Assembly: GCA_965247815.1 (NCBI GenBank)
Contig: CBDFHW010000012.1
Location: forward strand, 62,001-126,000
Direction: 5' to 3'
Length of the DNA: 64,000 nucleotides
Source of the DNA: CBDAQA01 sp965247815
Lineage (GTDB): Bacteria > Planctomycetota > Phycisphaerae > Tepidisphaerales > Tepidisphaeraceae
The notes under the pieces are model-generated. The model saw nothing but the letters and a program-made list of their open reading frames with translations. It searched no databases and had not been told where the DNA came from. The position numbers and the translations under genes were made by a program. Of the stretch, positions 8,301 to 17,429 are shown one piece after another; the first letter of the stretch is position 1; every line of letters begins with the position of its first letter.

Positions 8301-10151
8301 TCAAAGCCCGGTCAGCGAGTGACCCAGTTCTTTCAACCCGCCGGCGTGTTGCGGCAGGATGCAGCTGACCGTGGTGCCCCGTCCCACCGACGATTCCAGC
8401 TTGACCGTGCCGCTCAGCGCGGCGACGGCGTGTTTCACGATCGCGAGCCCGAGCCCCGTGCCGCGCCCGGCGGTCCCGCTGCGGGCCGCGTCCACCTGAT
8501 AAAACCGTTCGAAAACGCGATCGCGGTGCTCCGGCGGGATGCCGATCCCGGTATCCGACACTGACAACCGAACGGCCGGTTTGTCCAGCGATTCAATGGC
8601 AACAATCGAGACCGTGATCGACCCGCCGGGCGGGGTAAACTTAATGCTGTTCTCGACCAGATTTTTGAGCACGAGGTGGAGCAATCGTTCGTCGCTGTCG
8701 AATGAATCGGGGGTGATCGGGTCGTCACCGAACCGAAGTTCGACGCCTTTTTGCCGGGCGGTGGGGCCCATGGTCGAGCGGACCACGGCGAACAGATCCC
8801 ATGGTTTTACGTCGGCGAGTTTGGGTTCGGCGTCGGGGCTTTCCAGCCTGGACAGATCGAGCAGATCGCGGAGCATTTCCTCGAGCCGTTTGACGTGTCC
8901 GTCGATGATCGTGATGCACCGCTCGGCCTGGTTCGGGTCTTCGCCGTGGACGTCGCGAAGGGTCTCCATCGCGATCTTGATGGCGGCGATCGGCGTGCGC
9001 AGTTCGTGGCTGGCGTTGGCGACAAAGTCGGTCTTCATCTGCAGCGTGTTGGCCATCGTGCTGACGTCGCGGAGCACCAGCAGCGCCCCGCCGGTGGCGG
9101 TCCGCGTCGCGACCGACTGGTACGTGAGCCGCTGACCGCCACGCAGAAGCCTTACCTCGCGGTGAACGTGCGGGATGTCATGACTGTTGTTCTTCGTGTG
9201 CTCGTTGGGCGCCACCTTGTTCGCGGCATCGAGCATCTGCAGCAATGCCTCGTCGTTGACGACGCTGACGGTTTTTTTCCCGATCACCTGAGCCGCCGCC
9301 AGTTGCAGCAATTCGGCCGCGGGCGCGTTGATCAGCACGACGCGCCCGGCCGCGTCGGTCACCAGAATGGGGTCCGGCAGCGTGTCCACGAGGCTTCGCA
9401 GGTCACGCCGCTGCTTGCCAATCTCCGCTAGCTGATTCTCGGCGTTAGAGGCCAGCCCGTTCATCTTGTTTGCCAGAAAGCGGACGTCCTCGGATCCCCG
9501 GGGGTCCACACGGGCGTTCCAGTGCCCCGCCGCCATCCGCTCGGCCGCCGCGGCCAGGTCGCGTGTCGGGCCCACCCATTGCCGTTTAAGAATGACCGCC
9601 AGCAGCAACAGCATCGCGACGGTGGTGGCGAGCCCCCCCGCCGTGACGGCCCAGAGCGGGGTTTGCAGCGACGCCCATTGGGTGTTCACGTAACAGACAC
9701 GTGCGACAAGGCCGTTGGGCTTAGCGTCGTCAATCAACTGTGCGATGTACAGCGCCCGTCGCTGAAGGGTTTTGCTCTCCCGGGTGGAGGTGCCGATCTG
9801 TTGCCGGCGCGCGTCGATCACTTCCGGGCGTCCGTTGTGGTTTTCCATCGCCTTGGCGTCAGAGTCGGTGTCAAAAACGACCGAGCCGTCGCCGGCAATA
9901 ATCGTGATCCGCGCCGCCGACGACTGAGCCAGCGTGTTGAAGCGGTCAAATCCCATCGGGGTGAGCTTGGCGTTTACGGTGATACCTCCCTGCCGGGCGA
10001 CGCCGACGACGGCCTCGAGCGTGCGCATCTGGTCCAGATATACAGAACCTTGAGCGACCCAGTGGGTGAGCGCGAGTGACACGCCCGCGATCACCGCCGC
10101 GAGGACGAAGAACGGCAGCAGCAGACGAAAGAGCACCGGTCGTGATTGCAT
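8301..10151 (-). CDS. PhoR-like membrane sensor histidine kinase
   Basis: A 616-residue two-component sensor kinase. There are two membrane helices (about residues 8-30 and 166-188) enclosing a periplasmic sensor region of about 135 residues, then a HAMP linker (190-245), a PAS domain (about 250-365), HisKA with the phospho-acceptor His382 in NASHELRTP, and a HATPase domain with NLVENSIKFTP (N box), DTGIGIP (G1) and GRGTGLGL (G2). The architecture matches PhoR/WalK kinases. No response regulator gene is adjacent: downstream is a 600-nt gap and a convergent surface gene, upstream on the same strand is the broken delta-60 gene 45 nt away. The signal sensed cannot be deduced; phosphate is only a guess from family resemblance. 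Confidence 0.92.
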   Translation of the reverse strand: MQSRPVLFRLLLPFFVLAAVIAGVSLALTHWVAQGSVYLDQMRTLEAVVGVARQGGITVNAKLTPMGFDRFNTLAQSSAARITIIAGDGSVVFDTDSDAKAMENHNGRPEVIDARRQQIGTSTRESKTLQRRALYIAQLIDDAKPNGLVARVCYVNTQWASLQTPLWAVTAGGLATTVAMLLLLAVILKRQWVGPTRDLAAAAERMAAGHWNARVDPRGSEDVRFLANKMNGLASNAENQLAEIGKQRRDLRSLVDTLPDPILVTDAAGRVVLINAPAAELLQLAAAQVIGKKTVSVVNDEALLQMLDAANKVAPNEHTKNNSHDIPHVHREVRLLRGGQRLTYQSVATRTATGGALLVLRDVSTMANTLQMKTDFVANASHELRTPIAAIKIAMETLRDVHGEDPNQAERCITIIDGHVKRLEEMLRDLLDLSRLESPDAEPKLADVKPWDLFAVVRSTMGPTARQKGVELRFGDDPITPDSFDSDERLLHLVLKNLVENSIKFTPPGGSITVSIVAIESLDKPAVRLSVSDTGIGIPPEHRDRVFERFYQVDAARSGTAGRGTGLGLAIVKHAVAALSGTVKLESSVGRGTTVSCILPQHAGGLKELGHSLTGL

Positions 10152-10196
10152 GACCGGCGAGTATACCGGCCGACACGCGCCGCAGCGCGACCGTGG

Positions 10197-12740
10197 TTAG
10201 CCGTCGAACTCCAGCTCCGCCAGATTGCACGACCCGCCGGCCGGGCCTAGGTACCGCCAATAGCGGTACGCTCCGAAGTTCGGCAAATTCACCGTCGTCA
10301 ACGTGTTCGACTTCGGCGCGGTCGTGATCGTGTATTCACTGACAACGCCGGACGAGAAGTCTGCCGTGTCGCTGGCCTGAATCTGCCCGCCGACCATGCG
10401 GTCGGCAAACCCGGAATAACCCGGCCGCGGCGCGAAGCGGACTTGCCGCACGATTTTCTCACCCCCCAGATCAAGTCCGACCCATGCCCCGGTGGGGACC
10501 GGCGCGTCGAAATAGGTCGTCAAGTCTCCGTCGAACGCCTTGGCGATCGTGTTAGCGGAGTTGTAGTAAGAACCGGGCGTGCCGATCGGCGTTCCGGACA
10601 GGGATGACGCCGCCGGATTGACCCGCTCGACATTCGTCACGGTGTCGCCCGGGACAGTGTACGCCGTGTCGAGGCCCGGCCCGCCGTCGATCGTCACCGG
10701 TTCGACGGTCGGATTGCCCGCGACGATGTTAGCATAAATCCTGTCGTCGCCGGCTCCCCCGTTGACGGTCCCACCGTTCAGTACACTGATGAGGATCAAG
10801 TCGTTTTGGTTCCCGCCGTCGACTTCAGCGACATCGGCCGAGACGTTGATCTCGTCGGCGCCCCCGCAGCCGTTTACGGTCACGTGCCTGCCCCCGGTCA
10901 CGGTGATGTGATCCGCGCCGCTCGTGCCCTGGATCGTGGTATTGGGCGCGCTCTGGTCGCCGCTGCCAAAGAAATAGTCCTGAATGTTCCTGATCGCCGG
11001 TCCGTTCAGGTCGATCAGATCGTTGCCCAGGAAACTGTGGTTGGACAGGTCCTTAAAGTAATTGGTGCCCGCGCCGCCGTCGACGGTCGTGTACAGAGTG
11101 TACTCGGAAAAGGCGAAGACCGAATCGTCGCCGTTGCCGCCGTTGACAGACACGGTGCCGGCCTGGTTGATCGATATCGCGTCGTTGCCGTCTCCGCCGT
11201 TGACGACCACCGGCGGGAGTTGGAAGTTGACCGAGACGGGCGCGGCTGTCGTGAGAATCGTGTCGTCCCCACCGCTGCCGTTGATTGTTGTCGCCAGGTC
11301 GTAGCCGGTGATCGACGTCAGAGAGCCGTCGATCGCTCCGGTGGTGACGATGTGATCCGTGCCGTCGCCGCCGTTGATCACAATGCCTTTGAGCTTCAGC
11401 GCGTCGAACACCTGCACGACGCCGTTGACGGTCGTGGTGACGGTCTGCGTGCCCGGCTCGAGAGATTCGATCGAGACGTCGACGGCGATGTTGTCTGCGC
11501 CCGGCGTGCCGTTGACGATCAAAGCGTCTGAAGCATTGACGCCCGCGGGCAATGACGGACCGAAGAACGAGATGTCGGCCACGTTGCAGTAGCTGCCGGC
11601 CGGTCCGAGATACCTCACGAACCGGTACGACCCCGGCGACGCGATCGACACCGTCGTCAGTTGGCCCGCGGTTGGGACCGCGTTGACTGCGTAGACAGTG
11701 TGCACATCGGACGAAAAGCTCAAATTGCTCGAGACCTGAAACACGCCGCCGACCATGCGATCCGCCCGACCGTCGCGCGGGACGAACGCCACCCGGCTGA
11801 CGACCTGCGGCACGCCGAGGTCAAGTCCTGTCCAGTTCCCGCTCGCCTGCTTGGCGTCGAAGAAGGTTCCGATGTTGTTATCGAACGCCTTCGCGGCAAC
11901 GTTGCCTTTACCGCCGTAAGAACCGGTCGACCCGATGACCGTGCCGACCAGTCGATGATCGGGAACAACGGCGTCGGTGATATAGCGGGCAAGAACAGAG
12001 TCGGAGGTCTGGAAATCCGTGAAGATGCTGCCGACGATGATCACGGTTCCGTTCCGACCCCCGGTCGCGTCGTACAAGTTACTGATCGGGAAATCCACGT
12101 CTTCACCGACCGTGTGGGGAATGAATTGGCTGCTGATGGACCCCGTGACCGCTCCGTTCGAGGCGTATCGTAGGATGCTGAAACTCGTGTCCGGACCGAC
12201 TGGGAAAGGCGAGCCCTTGGAACCCGCGACGACAAATGTCCCGTCTGATTGGACGATCAGGCCGCTAATACCGACGCTGTCACCGTTTGCAGATAAATAG
12301 GTTGAGGTCTGCCCTCCAAGCCCGAACGCCGGGTTCAACGCACCCGTCTTCTGGAATTCGACCAGTGTTGGTCCGGACTGGTGAAAGATTTGGGTCTTGC
12401 CGAAGGTGCCGTCCACCCCGGCGAGCAGGATTGTGCCGTCATTGAGAACGTCAAGCGACTCGGGTTGAGACGTATAACCGAACGCAACTTTCCCCTGTTC
12501 CGATGGAAGGCCGTCGGCGACCGCAACTCCATCGTTGCCGAAACTCGCGTCGACCGCGCCGAAGCGGGTCAACCGCATTACCGCAAGATCGGTGGCACTG
12601 CCATGCTGAACCGAACCGGCGATGAGTATCTTCCCGTCGCCGTCGACGGCTAGTACCCCGCCGGGTTGTTCGAATCCGCTCGGCAGCGTAACCGTGCCAG
12701 TCTGCCCGAAGTCGACGTCTGTCGTTCCGTCCGTGTTCAA
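10197..12740 (-). CDS. Delta-60 repeat / discoidin-like / RTX-like surface protein, main part of a frameshifted gene
   Basis: This 847-codon frame is the body of a gene whose start is at 13301. It opens inside delta-60 beta-propeller repeats (for example GAVDASFGNDGVAV, GALNPAFGLGGQT), then has a discoidin-like (F5/8 type) module around residues 265-400, a tract of RTX-like GGDGxD repeats (about 440-690), and a second discoidin-like module at the C-terminus. Both discoidin-like copies share SYYN/SYGG, AKAFD, WVGLDLG and RYLGPAGS(Y/C)CN. Frame 12740 is the same as that of the N-terminal piece 13301; the stretch between is displaced by one base. The TTG at 12740 is not a believable start. The histidine kinase follows 45 nt downstream. 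Confidence 0.8.
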   Translation of the reverse strand: MNTDGTTDVDFGQTGTVTLPSGFEQPGGVLAVDGDGKILIAGSVQHGSATDLAVMRLTRFGAVDASFGNDGVAVADGLPSEQGKVAFGYTSQPESLDVLNDGTILLAGVDGTFGKTQIFHQSGPTLVEFQKTGALNPAFGLGGQTSTYLSANGDSVGISGLIVQSDGTFVVAGSKGSPFPVGPDTSFSILRYASNGAVTGSISSQFIPHTVGEDVDFPISNLYDATGGRNGTVIIVGSIFTDFQTSDSVLARYITDAVVPDHRLVGTVIGSTGSYGGKGNVAAKAFDNNIGTFFDAKQASGNWTGLDLGVPQVVSRVAFVPRDGRADRMVGGVFQVSSNLSFSSDVHTVYAVNAVPTAGQLTTVSIASPGSYRFVRYLGPAGSYCNVADISFFGPSLPAGVNASDALIVNGTPGADNIAVDVSIESLEPGTQTVTTTVNGVVQVFDALKLKGIVINGGDGTDHIVTTGAIDGSLTSITGYDLATTINGSGGDDTILTTAAPVSVNFQLPPVVVNGGDGNDAISINQAGTVSVNGGNGDDSVFAFSEYTLYTTVDGGAGTNYFKDLSNHSFLGNDLIDLNGPAIRNIQDYFFGSGDQSAPNTTIQGTSGADHITVTGGRHVTVNGCGGADEINVSADVAEVDGGNQNDLILISVLNGGTVNGGAGDDRIYANIVAGNPTVEPVTIDGGPGLDTAYTVPGDTVTNVERVNPAASSLSGTPIGTPGSYYNSANTIAKAFDGDLTTYFDAPVPTGAWVGLDLGGEKIVRQVRFAPRPGYSGFADRMVGGQIQASDTADFSSGVVSEYTITTAPKSNTLTTVNLPNFGAYRYWRYLGPAGGSCNLAELEFDG

Positions 12741-12805
12741 TTCAGTTAGGGTCGACGACCCGGTCGCAAAGATAAGATTGTCGTCGTCTAAGGCGAACTT
12801 GCCGA

Positions 12806-13078
12806 TCAGACGTACCGCCGCGACGCCATTATCCCAAAGCTTTGGTCGACTTTACCGGTCGGGGTAATTCGCGCGATGCTCGTGCCCGATTCGTTCACGT
12901 ACAGATCACCACTAAAATCGAGGCGTAACTGAGTCGCGGTCGGATAGTTGCCATAAGTGTCCGCGGTCACTGGACCGAGGAAAACGTAACCGCTTTGCCC
13001 GTGATATCCACCGCCCGGGGCGAACGACGAATCGACTGAACCGTTGCTGTTGTAACATATAGATCCCGTGTTCCGCAC
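12806..13078 (-). pseudogene. Middle fragment of the frameshifted delta-60 gene
   Basis: In this frame the sequence reads as delta-60 repeats (CYNSNGSVDSSFAPGGGY, then ITPTGKVDQSFG). At 12837-12842 the expected SFGDNGVA is broken: the bases give SFG then run out of frame into a stop, and one added G restores DNGVAAVRLIG in the frame of the downstream part. The GTG at 13078 is not an independent start. Confidence 0.7.
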
Positions 13079-13301
13079 CTACCGATATGCTTCCGCCTAC
13101 GAGCACCTGACCAGTCGAAAGTGACAGCACGGAAGACGTAGAGAGGAACTTCGGCGGCGCTGCGTTGAGCACCTTTCCACCGATCCCGAACGACGAATCC
13201 AGCACGATCGGCGCGGCCGACATCAGCACCCGCCGTTCCATCGTTTCGACGACAGCACGAACAACTTGACCGATGACGCTCTGATTTTTCAATTGCAGCA
13301 T
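12912..13301 (-). pseudogene. N-terminal fragment of the frameshifted delta-60 gene
   Basis: The first about 80 codons from the ATG at 13301 give the true N-terminus of the surface protein. METMERRVLMSAAPI is a variant of the LExRxL(F/M) motif and is followed by a first delta-60-like repeat (VLDSSFGIGGKVL). From roughly 13045-13090 onward the delta-60 signature continues in the next frame and this frame becomes meaningless, ending at 12912. An extra base somewhere in that interval explains it. If the two single-base differences are sequencing errors, the intact gene spans 10197-13301. Confidence 0.7.
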
Positions 13302-13642
13302 GAGTGATCCTTCAGCGGCCTCGGATGACCGCCGTGTTGATTAAAATTGAATGGGATTGGAGTAGTCGCACCGGGTCTCTCGCCTTGGTGCAAGAGAACC
13401 AAAGTCACGCCGAATCGTCAGCGTCTGCGGGTCAATGGATTGAGGTCATCAGGGGTAGAGAAGCCTGAGTGCGGCGACCGGATGCTTGCCCCTACGGGCA
13501 AACCCACCATCTAAGATCCGGTCGTATCTGGCACGTTGTTCCCGACCCTCCTCCTCTGAAGTTATCAGAAGAGACTTTACCTGTCGTCCGGATTGGCCGT
13601 CAACAAGCAAATCGCGGCCTGAGGAGAAGATGTCGCACCAGA

Positions 13643-13663
13643 AAACGGTGTCGGACACCGTTT
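13643..13663. repeat. REP-like palindrome, copy 1
   Basis: Perfect 10-bp inverted repeat around one central G (AAACGGTGTC / GACACCGTTT). The same GGTGTCNGACACC core recurs 60 nt downstream. Confidence 0.75.
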
Positions 13664-13704
13664 AATGAACTTTTTTTATAAGATGATTACAAACAGCATT
13701 TTAC

Positions 13705-13752
13705 AAAAACGGTGTCCGACACCGTTTTTAGTCACGACACCGTTTTTAGTCA
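13705..13752. repeat. REP-like palindrome, copy 2, with an 18-bp tandem duplication
   Basis: A palindrome with the same core (13706-13728) is followed by an exact second copy of its right half: the 18 bases at 13717-13734 are repeated at 13735-13752. This looks like a local duplication of half a REP element. Confidence 0.8.
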
Positions 13753-13800
13753 GGTTGATGCGGCCCTGCGTGCGGGTCAATAGGAATCCGGATAAAATCC

Positions 13801-13974
13801 CTAGACGCCGACTCTGAGGTAATCCCGAAGAGCCGGGCAGGACGTCGAAGCACTTAGTTCTTCGGCGTAGGTTAGAACCGGCATCATGTTAAAAGAGGGG
13901 TGATGAAACTGTCTCTTAGCCGGGTCGTAAGCGGATAGCTCGTAAGTCACGCCATCAGCGGGGACAAGCAACAT
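13801..13974 (-). CDS. Possible 57-residue protein coupled to nuoN
   Basis: The ATG at 13974 shares one base with the nuoN stop (TGATG), the classic layout for translational coupling. The product (MLLVPADGVTYELSAYDP...) has no membrane segment or known domain. Third-position G+C is lower than in the nuo genes, so it may be a chance frame. It is listed because of the exact overlap and because no other feature explains the stretch. Confidence 0.35.
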   Translation of the reverse strand: MLLVPADGVTYELSAYDPAKRQFHHPSFNMMPVLTYAEELSASTSCPALRDYLRVGV

Positions 13975-15623
13975 CACCGTTTCGCGACGGCGACGACCGG
14001 GGCAGTGGGGCTGACAGCGACGGGGTCGTATAGGCCGGACCATCGCATGTCCGCGGCGTCGGTCACACGGCGGGTCAGTGCGGCGGTTGCTACGGGGAAG
14101 GTCCCGAGCAGCAAGGTGACGATCACAGACAAAAGCACCGCGAGCACGACCGACGGCGGGTGTACCAGTCGGGCGATGCCGCCGGCGGGCGCGTTCCCGC
14201 TGAAGTGCGTGGGTTCGGCACGCAGGAACAGGGCCGCGATGATTCGCAGGTAATACCCGGCTGAGATGGCGGCATTGACCCAGAGAATCACGCTGAGCAC
14301 CACCATCGACGCGACGCCGGGGCCGGTGTAGACGGCCGTTTGCACGAGGTAGATTTTCCCCAAGAACCCGACCGTCAACGGGATGCCGGTCAGACTTAGG
14401 CACGCGACTGCCATCGCCAGACCGAGACCGACGTGTTTCAGGCCTTGACCGGCGATGTCGTCATAGGTCTCGGCGCTGGTCGCCGGCCGGGCGTGCCGGG
14501 CGGGGAGCAGTTGCAGCACACCGAAGGATGCGATGTTGGTGACGCCGTAGGCGGCGAGATAAAACAAAATCCCCTGCAGCGCGAGCGATTGAAGTCTGGC
14601 GTGGTCGATCCCATTGGCATGACCGAGGCTGGCCAGGGCGGTGATGCCGACGAGCATGTAGCCGGTATGCGCGACCGAACTGTAGGCGAACGTGCGTTTG
14701 AGATTAAACTGCAAAAGCCCGAGCGTGTTGCCGACTGTCATGGTCAACGCAGCCAGCGCCCAGAGGACGTTGATCACCGGCGTGGGCACGTTCCAGGTGC
14801 CGCCCCCGACGGCAAACAGAACCTTGATCAGGGCAATGAACCCGCTGGTTTTCGGCACGAACGACAGCAACGCGGTCACCGGCGTGGCGGCGCCTTGGTA
14901 CACGTCGCCGGCGTAAGTGTGCAGTGGGACGGCCGCCATCTTGAACGCGAACCCGCCGACGAGCATGAGCACCGCCAGCGTTTGCCACTGTGACCAGTGA
15001 CCATTCTGCTGGAAGAAGACGCCAGTGATCTGGTCCAGCGAGGTGGTCCCTGTCGTTCCGTACAGGTAGCTGAACCCGAACAGCATGACGGCCGCGCTCA
15101 TCGCGCCGAGGAAAAAGTATTTCAACCCCGCTTCCTGGGCCACGGGCAGCGGACGGGAGATGCTGACCATGATGTAGGTCGGGATGCTCGCCAGTTCGAT
15201 GCCCAAGAACAGGAGGATCAGGTCGTTCGCGCTGGCGACTATGCAGAGCCCGCAAAGACTCAGGAGCAACAGCGCGAAAAATTCGGCCGTGTCGTGCCCG
15301 GTGTCGATGGCGCTACCGCCGGTCCGCTGGGCGTTGGTCGGCATGTTCAGCAGGACCAGCAGGATGCCCATCCCGGCGGTGATCAGCTTGATGTACTGGC
15401 TTAGGCTTTGGACGTAGACGGCCGCGCCGGGGTCCATGGACGGGGGTCGCGGGTGGGCCGTGACAAAACACTGGAGCACGAAGACGGTGACGACGGCGAC
15501 GAGCGCGAGCTCGGCGGCGATGCGGCGGGAGATGACCTTGCTGCTCATGCCGAGCATGAAGAGCACGCACGCCGTGGCGGCGAGAATGATCTCTGGCAAT
15601 ATCGCATTGAGCAGCACGTTCAT
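13974..15623 (-). CDS. nuoN: NADH-quinone oxidoreductase subunit N
   Basis: A membrane-arm proton-pumping subunit of complex I, 549 residues and close to fourteen hydrophobic helices. Recognisable Nad2/NuoN stretches are GLCIVASANDLILLFLGIE, LKYFFLGAMSAAVMLFG, the lysine helix FVPKTSGFIALIKVL and SSVAHTGYMLVG. The ATG at 15623, with AAGG about 7 nt before it, is chosen over a TTG two codons upstream. It is the last of nuoJKLMN, 70 nt after nuoM. The C-terminal tail after the last helix is short and proline/alanine rich. Confidence 0.95.
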   Translation of the reverse strand: MNVLLNAILPEIILAATACVLFMLGMSSKVISRRIAAELALVAVVTVFVLQCFVTAHPRPPSMDPGAAVYVQSLSQYIKLITAGMGILLVLLNMPTNAQRTGGSAIDTGHDTAEFFALLLLSLCGLCIVASANDLILLFLGIELASIPTYIMVSISRPLPVAQEAGLKYFFLGAMSAAVMLFGFSYLYGTTGTTSLDQITGVFFQQNGHWSQWQTLAVLMLVGGFAFKMAAVPLHTYAGDVYQGAATPVTALLSFVPKTSGFIALIKVLFAVGGGTWNVPTPVINVLWALAALTMTVGNTLGLLQFNLKRTFAYSSVAHTGYMLVGITALASLGHANGIDHARLQSLALQGILFYLAAYGVTNIASFGVLQLLPARHARPATSAETYDDIAGQGLKHVGLGLAMAVACLSLTGIPLTVGFLGKIYLVQTAVYTGPGVASMVVLSVILWVNAAISAGYYLRIIAALFLRAEPTHFSGNAPAGGIARLVHPPSVVLAVLLSVIVTLLLGTFPVATAALTRRVTDAADMRWSGLYDPVAVSPTAPVVAVAKR

Positions 15624-15693
15624 GGGCAAACCCTTACACGGTCAAGACAGGGTCGGTTAAACCCGGTGAAATCGTAGATTATCAGTCGGGCGG

Positions 15694-17397
15694 TCATCGG
15701 GCGCGGGATTTCCAGCCCGCGGCGACCTCGGTACCGCCAACCAGTCCAGTAGGCGGTGCCGGTTTTGCGGTCGTCACTTCCACCTCGGCCGAGGTGGGCC
15801 GGAGTAGATTGTCGACCGGGCCTCGGATCTGTTGAAGGATCAACCCGGGGAAGAACCCCAGGACGACGACCAGCACGGCCAACGGCGACAAAATCGCGAT
15901 CTCGCGGTGGGTCAGGTCGCCGAGCCGTTTCTTCGGACTACCCACAAGGCCGGTCAACTCTCCCGGGCGTGAAGCTTCGGTGATTGCCTCGGTCGTATCA
16001 CTCGGCGTTTTCAACGGCCCGAAGAACAATTGCTGAACCAGTTGCAGCATATAGATCGCGGCCAGGATCATGCCCAGGGCGGCGAGCCCACCGAACCAGG
16101 GCCCGAGCGCCCGGATCGCCAGCGGCGAACCGTGGGCGAGTTGCCCGAGCCGGGGGGTGCTGATGTACGCGCCGAGGATGGTCAGGAATTCGCTGGCGAA
16201 CCCGTTCAAACCGGGCAGGCCGATGCTGCTGAAGGCGAACAGCACGAAGAAAAACGCCAGCTTGGGCATCGTCTTGGACAGGCCGGAATAGTCGTATTGG
16301 TCGCGACTGCGGAACCGGTCGTAGATCATGCCGACGCACAGGAACAACGCGCCGGTGCTGATGCCGTGGTTGACCATGTACAGGACCGAGCCCTGCACGC
16401 CTTCCCCGTTAAGGGCCATCAACCCGAGCACGCAGAAGCCGAGATGGCTGAACGATGAATACGCCAGCAGGCGTTTCATGTCGCGTTGCACCCAGGCAAT
16501 CATTGCGCCGTAGAGAATGCCGACGACCGACAGCACGCCGATCGTCCAGACCAGCGTATTAAAGGCGGTTCCAATACGAGTGTTTTGTGCGGTGACGAGC
16601 CCGATCGGGATGACCAGTCGGAGGATGCCATAGGTGCCCAGCTTGGGCATGACGCCGGCGAGGATGACCGTGGCCGGCGTCGGGGCTTCGGTGTACGCGA
16701 CCGGCAGCCAGGTGTGCAGCGGAAATACGGCGGACTTCACGACGAACGCGCAGAACAACCCGATCGCGACCCACAGTTGTTCACCGGCGGACAAGCTGTG
16801 CTGGGCGAAATAGACGACCTTGTCGAGTTCGAACGTGCCGGCCTTGGCGCCGAGGTAGACGATCGCCGCGAGCGTGAAGACCGACGCGCTGAACGTGTAG
16901 ATGAAGAACTTGCCCGCGGCATACCGGCGCTCGGGCCCGCCCCAGACGCCGATCAGGAAAAAGCTGGGGACGAGGGTGAGTTCGAAGAACCCGTAGAACA
17001 GCAGAAGGTCGCGGGCCATGAAGACGCCGAGCATGCACGCGAGCAGGCCGAGCATCCAGGCGTAATACTGGCGCGGGCGGTCGGTGATGCTGTCGAAGCT
17101 TGCGGTGATCGCGAGCACGACCAGCAGCACGGTCATGAGCATAAGGAACAGGCTGATGGCGTCGACGCCCAGCGTGAGCGTCAGGTGGATCGGGCCGACG
17201 CTGAGCCAGGAGTCGGCCGCGGGCGTTGCCATGACGAACGGCTCGAGAAACCGGCCCGACAGCCCGACCGTTAGCGCGCCGGTCAGGGCGGCGATCGAGA
17301 GCGCCCAGATCTTGGCGGTCTCGGCACGCGGCAACACCGCGGCGACGATCGCGCCCAGGATCGGGACTGCGAGGATGAGCGGGAGAAGATTGTTCAT
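15694..17397 (-). CDS. nuoM: NADH-quinone oxidoreductase subunit M
   Basis: A 567-residue antiporter-like membrane subunit of complex I (Nad4 family). Characteristic features are the essential glutamate in FYGFFELTLVPSFFLIGVWG, the lysine in FVVKSAVFPLHTWLPVAYTEAP, and LAYSSFSHLGFCVLG. It is longer than the usual about 500 residues, through a loop and C-terminal extension rich in Thr, Pro and Ala (after about residue 445). It lies 32 nt after nuoL and 70 nt before nuoN, in the normal order for the nuo operon. Confidence 0.95.
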   Translation of the reverse strand: MNNLLPLILAVPILGAIVAAVLPRAETAKIWALSIAALTGALTVGLSGRFLEPFVMATPAADSWLSVGPIHLTLTLGVDAISLFLMLMTVLLVVLAITASFDSITDRPRQYYAWMLGLLACMLGVFMARDLLLFYGFFELTLVPSFFLIGVWGGPERRYAAGKFFIYTFSASVFTLAAIVYLGAKAGTFELDKVVYFAQHSLSAGEQLWVAIGLFCAFVVKSAVFPLHTWLPVAYTEAPTPATVILAGVMPKLGTYGILRLVIPIGLVTAQNTRIGTAFNTLVWTIGVLSVVGILYGAMIAWVQRDMKRLLAYSSFSHLGFCVLGLMALNGEGVQGSVLYMVNHGISTGALFLCVGMIYDRFRSRDQYDYSGLSKTMPKLAFFFVLFAFSSIGLPGLNGFASEFLTILGAYISTPRLGQLAHGSPLAIRALGPWFGGLAALGMILAAIYMLQLVQQLFFGPLKTPSDTTEAITEASRPGELTGLVGSPKKRLGDLTHREIAILSPLAVLVVVLGFFPGLILQQIRGPVDNLLRPTSAEVEVTTAKPAPPTGLVGGTEVAAGWKSRAR

Positions 17398-17429
17398 CGA
17401 TGCCTACACCAAGCCGGTTCGAATTCAGA

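Larger units (their letters stand above)
13302..13800. other. Intergenic region rich in palindromes
   Basis: No firm gene. A 69-codon minus frame (13449-13658) starts inside a palindrome and matches no known family. A nested inverted repeat lies at 13475-13524: outer 9 bp CGACCGGAT/ATCCGGTCG (13475-13483 / 13516-13524), inner TTGCCC/GGGCAA (13486-13491 / 13496-13501). REP-like palindromes follow at 13643-13752. Confidence 0.5.

Noticed and set aside
7813..8304. Several open frames (+7813-8127, +7836-8201, -8005-8304) beyond the terminator
   Set aside because: They overlap one another on both strands, lack ribosome sites and recognisable domains.
13449..13681. Overlapping frames of about 70 codons on both strands
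   Set aside because: They start or end inside the REP-like palindromes and show no family resemblance; a transposase relic was considered but no motif supports it.
13801..14403. A 200-codon minus-strand frame over the end of nuoN
   Set aside because: All but the last 57 codons lie inside nuoN in another frame and give a composition-biased Arg/Pro/His sequence. Only the part beyond the nuoN stop is kept as a possible gene.
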